NCBI RefSeq assembly: GCF_000425645.1
Contig: NZ_KE384430.1
Span: 434,001-498,000 of the forward strand
Reading direction: 5' to 3'
DNA from: Gaetbulibacter saemankumensis DSM 17032
GTDB lineage: Bacteria; Bacteroidota; Bacteroidia; Flavobacteriales; Flavobacteriaceae
Length of the DNA: 64,000 nt
The position numbers and the translations under genes are program-made. Shown here piece by piece: positions 62,044-64,000 of this stretch; the stretch's first letter is position 1, and each line of letters starts with the position of its first letter. The notes below the pieces were generated by a model. It made no database searches. It was not told the DNA's origin and saw nothing but the letters and a program-made list of their open reading frames with translations.

Positions 62044-62517
62044 ATGAAGGCGCTTTTTGTCTTATTGTTATTGAGTCAAACCTTGTTTTCTCAATCATTG
62101 GAAAATCTACAAGGGCAATATCTATGTGAAGCTGATAGTTTTTTTCACCTATATGAATTTAACAAAAATACGGTAAAAGTAACTCTTAACTTTAAAGACC
62201 TCTTTATTGTGAAACACACCATTTTTTACAGCACTTTTTTGAAGTCCAAAAATAAAGATTCTCTTCACGTTATTAAACAAAACCATGAAATCGAAAGACT
62301 TACCCCCTTAAATTTAAAAGATGACAAAAGTTCTTATGCTCCCTATAATTCAAATAATACTGATAAAGATTGTTGCCATCTTTGGGTATTAGAAAAGTGT
62401 GAAGAAGAAAAGCTATTTATTAAAATAATTCCATTTCACGATACCATGTTTAAAAGGAAATATAAATCAGACTCCAATTTAATCAGACATATAACATTGA
62501 CACCCATAAAAAATTAA
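62044..62517 (+). CDS. Secreted protein of unknown function
   Basis: A 157-residue protein with a signal peptide (MKALFVLLLLSQTLFSQ) and a mature start SLENLQGQYLCEADSFFHLY that is lipocalin-like in tone, followed by strands and a Cys pair (DKDCCHLWVLEKC). No family is recognised and no catalytic motif seen. It stands after a long gene-free gap and 33 bp before the Sel1-type lipoprotein gene, with which it may form an operon. Confidence 0.65.
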   Translation: MKALFVLLLLSQTLFSQSLENLQGQYLCEADSFFHLYEFNKNTVKVTLNFKDLFIVKHTIFYSTFLKSKNKDSLHVIKQNHEIERLTPLNLKDDKSSYAPYNSNNTDKDCCHLWVLEKCEEEKLFIKIIPFHDTMFKRKYKSDSNLIRHITLTPIKN

Positions 62518-62550
62518 TACGAGATAAAAATTTTATAAACTGAACTTGTA

Positions 62551-63216
62551 ATGAAGGCTTTTCAAAAATTAAATAATTTTATAAATGCTGACTATATCTT
62601 ATGGCACAGGCTTTCAATTACTTTTAAATTAATTCAATTTTCATTACTAATTTGCCTATTCGTATCTGTTATGGGATGTAAAACTTATAAAACTAAAATT
62701 GACCCTGAAGTACAAAAAAAAGCCAATTTAGGTGATGAAAAAGCTCAATATGATATAGCGAAGTCATTTTTTGAAACCAGTAATGAGTTTTTTATTACAA
62801 AGAAAAGTAGACAGAACAATCTTGAAGAGTCGGTTGTTTGGTTAGAAAAAGCATCAAATCAAGGTAATCTAAAAGCTCAATATCATTTAGCAAGATATTA
62901 TGCAATTAAAAAGAAAGACTTTGATCGTGCATTCAATATGATGAAATCGCTTGCGGATCAAGGTTTTGTTGAAGCCCAGTATGTTCTTTCCTCTCATTAT
63001 GTAAAGGGATGGGGCACGCCTAAAGATTTGTCTCAAGCATATAAGTGGTATTTGTTAGCTTTTGAAGAGGACCATATAACATTGAAACATTTTCATTACT
63101 ACTTGGTGTTTTCGGAATATTTAACCCATACCCAAATTAGCGAAGGGCAGAAACTGGCCAAAGAACACTTAACACTGGTTGGCCCCTCTAAACATCTATT
63201 TGAGACAGATAGGTAG
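62551..63216 (+). CDS. Sel1-repeat lipoprotein
   Basis: A 221-residue protein. An unusually long N-terminus (about 30 residues) precedes a hydrophobic stretch ending SVMGC (lipobox-like, Cys near residue 43). Three Sel1/TPR-like repeats follow: ANLGDEKAQYDIAKSFFE, ASNQGNLKAQYHLARYYAI and LADQGFVEAQYVLSSHYVKG with the Sel1 ending SQAYKWYLLAF. Sel1 proteins mediate protein-protein contacts, often in the envelope. The partner is unknown. Confidence 0.75.
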   Translation: MKAFQKLNNFINADYILWHRLSITFKLIQFSLLICLFVSVMGCKTYKTKIDPEVQKKANLGDEKAQYDIAKSFFETSNEFFITKKSRQNNLEESVVWLEKASNQGNLKAQYHLARYYAIKKKDFDRAFNMMKSLADQGFVEAQYVLSSHYVKGWGTPKDLSQAYKWYLLAFEEDHITLKHFHYYLVFSEYLTHTQISEGQKLAKEHLTLVGPSKHLFETDR

Positions 63217-63235
63217 TATAAAATCAATAAATCTT

Positions 63236-63598
63236 CTATTGCTCACTATTTTCTTTTTTTAATTCTAATCTTGTCATACCAAAAAAATCATATTCAACTA
63301 TGAGTTTATCTACGGTCAACTCTTTAATATAAACAGAACCCATTTCATCTAAAACAATGGAATCACCCATGATTTGCCAAGCAAAAACTTTATCAGAATT
63401 GGTATCAGAAATTAAGTAAAGTGAATCCGATCTAAATAACACAAACTCTGACTTGTCTATTTTTTCCCATTCTACGTCTCCTGTTTCAATATCAATTAAA
63501 GATACAAGTTCCCAAGTTCCTAAAAGATCACCTTTTTTGTAATTTGAATTGCAGCCTATTATTGTGAAAACTAATAGAAAGCTCAATATTTGCTTCAT
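63236..63598 (-). CDS. Small lipocalin-like lipoprotein
   Basis: A 120-residue lipoprotein (KQILSFLLVFTIIGC) with a lipocalin-type opening KGDLLGTWELVSLIDIETGD and alternating strands to the end (VDKLIVEYDFFGMTRLELKK). Small lipocalin_5-like proteins of this shape are common in Bacteroidota. The ligand is unknown. It is convergent with the Sel1 gene, with 19 bp between stops. Confidence 0.75.
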   Translation of the reverse strand: MKQILSFLLVFTIIGCNSNYKKGDLLGTWELVSLIDIETGDVEWEKIDKSEFVLFRSDSLYLISDTNSDKVFAWQIMGDSIVLDEMGSVYIKELTVDKLIVEYDFFGMTRLELKKENSEQ

Positions 63599-63708
63599 TT
63601 CAATTGATTAATATCAAAGTATATTACTTAAGGACAACTATAACAAGTCCCTATCCCATATCCTTTTCTTTTTTAGTATCCTTTTTATGTCTATAGTTTT
63701 TAATCACA

Positions 63709-63957
63709 TTATTGCTTGCTATAACATATAAAGAACGCTATATAAATAAGATATCCCCCATAGCTAAAATTAAAACCTCCCCAAACTATAGGGATGCCCA
63801 AAAGATAAAAAATATAAGGTAATGTCATAATTGCTAATACAGCATGTTGTAAGTCATAAGTCTTAAAAGAAGAATACTTTAAGGGTGCTATGAGCAGGCC
63901 CAAACTTAACCCTATTGCACATGCAGATGATATAAAATCAAAATTACTAAAGCCCAT
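63709..63957 (-). CDS. Small integral membrane protein
   Basis: An 82-residue hydrophobic protein with two or three predicted helices (SSACAIGLSLGLLIAPL; AVLAIMTLPYIFYLLGIPIV; GGYLIYIAFFICYSK). No family is recognised. The upstream region is cut by the window end, so an operon partner to the right cannot be excluded. Confidence 0.5.
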   Translation of the reverse strand: MGFSNFDFISSACAIGLSLGLLIAPLKYSSFKTYDLQHAVLAIMTLPYIFYLLGIPIVWGGFNFSYGGYLIYIAFFICYSKQ

Positions 63958-64000
63958 TAAAATACTTTCAATTAGTAAATATATATAGTATGCTAAAATG

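Overview
The window is an AT-rich, gene-dense chromosomal segment of a member of the Bacteroidota, most likely a (marine) Flavobacteriaceae. The basis is two complete ECF sigma / FecR / SusC / SusD systems, many lipoproteins with short Bacteroidota-style signal peptides, TAnnTTTG-type -7 promoter boxes with no Shine-Dalgarno pattern, and flavobacterial gene order around accC-accB-fabH-rpmF-DUF177-pdxA. The genus cannot be named from the sequence alone.

Layout. 1-3898: tail of an OmpA-type gene, an AddB-like nuclease and an alpha/beta hydrolase. 3895-14728: first outer-membrane uptake locus (ECF sigma on the minus strand; FecR, SusC, SusD, a DUF4465-like lipoprotein and two TlpA-like lipoproteins on the plus strand). 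14729-15156: a short decayed stretch and a tRNA-Ala(GGC). 15157-19990: an accessory patch of small genes (TauD-like oxygenase, GRDP-like protein with a regular Cys ladder, small lipoprotein, secreted protein, membrane protein, polysaccharide deacetylase), gene remnants and integron-attC-like hairpins or half-sites placed just after stop codons. 20100-44834: mostly housekeeping genes (MATE, 2OG oxygenase, queD, lpxH, MFS, recJ, OsmC, AhpD-like, HopJ-like, rsmI, tdk, alr, mscL, asd, prolyl oligopeptidase, ABC ATPase, GreA/B-like, mtgA, an FAD oxidoreductase, the accC/accB/fabH/rpmF/DUF177/pdxA cluster, ribE). 45359-59173: second uptake locus (ECF sigma, FecR, SusC, SusD, DUF4843, PKD-like, thioredoxin, two tandem TlpA paralogs and a trypsin-like protease). 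59272-61625: a TPR sensor kinase and response regulator. 62044-63957: four small envelope or hypothetical genes.

How the genes fit together. Both SusCD loci carry an STN domain on SusC plus a dedicated sigma/anti-sigma pair, so substrate binding outside the cell probably controls its own transporter. Neither locus encodes a glycoside hydrolase, lyase or sulfatase. Instead they encode five thioredoxin-fold proteins and one protease, which points away from simple polysaccharide uptake and toward peptide, protein, metal or cofactor cargo (inference).

The most unusual part is 15157-19990. It looks like a decayed array of mobile cassettes with attC-like sites and no visible integrase. The best single candidates for follow-up are the TauD-like/GRDP-like gene pair, whose second product ends in a C-x3-C-x3-C-x3-C tail, and the protease at 58265, which has a CxxC pair next to a run of thioredoxin genes.
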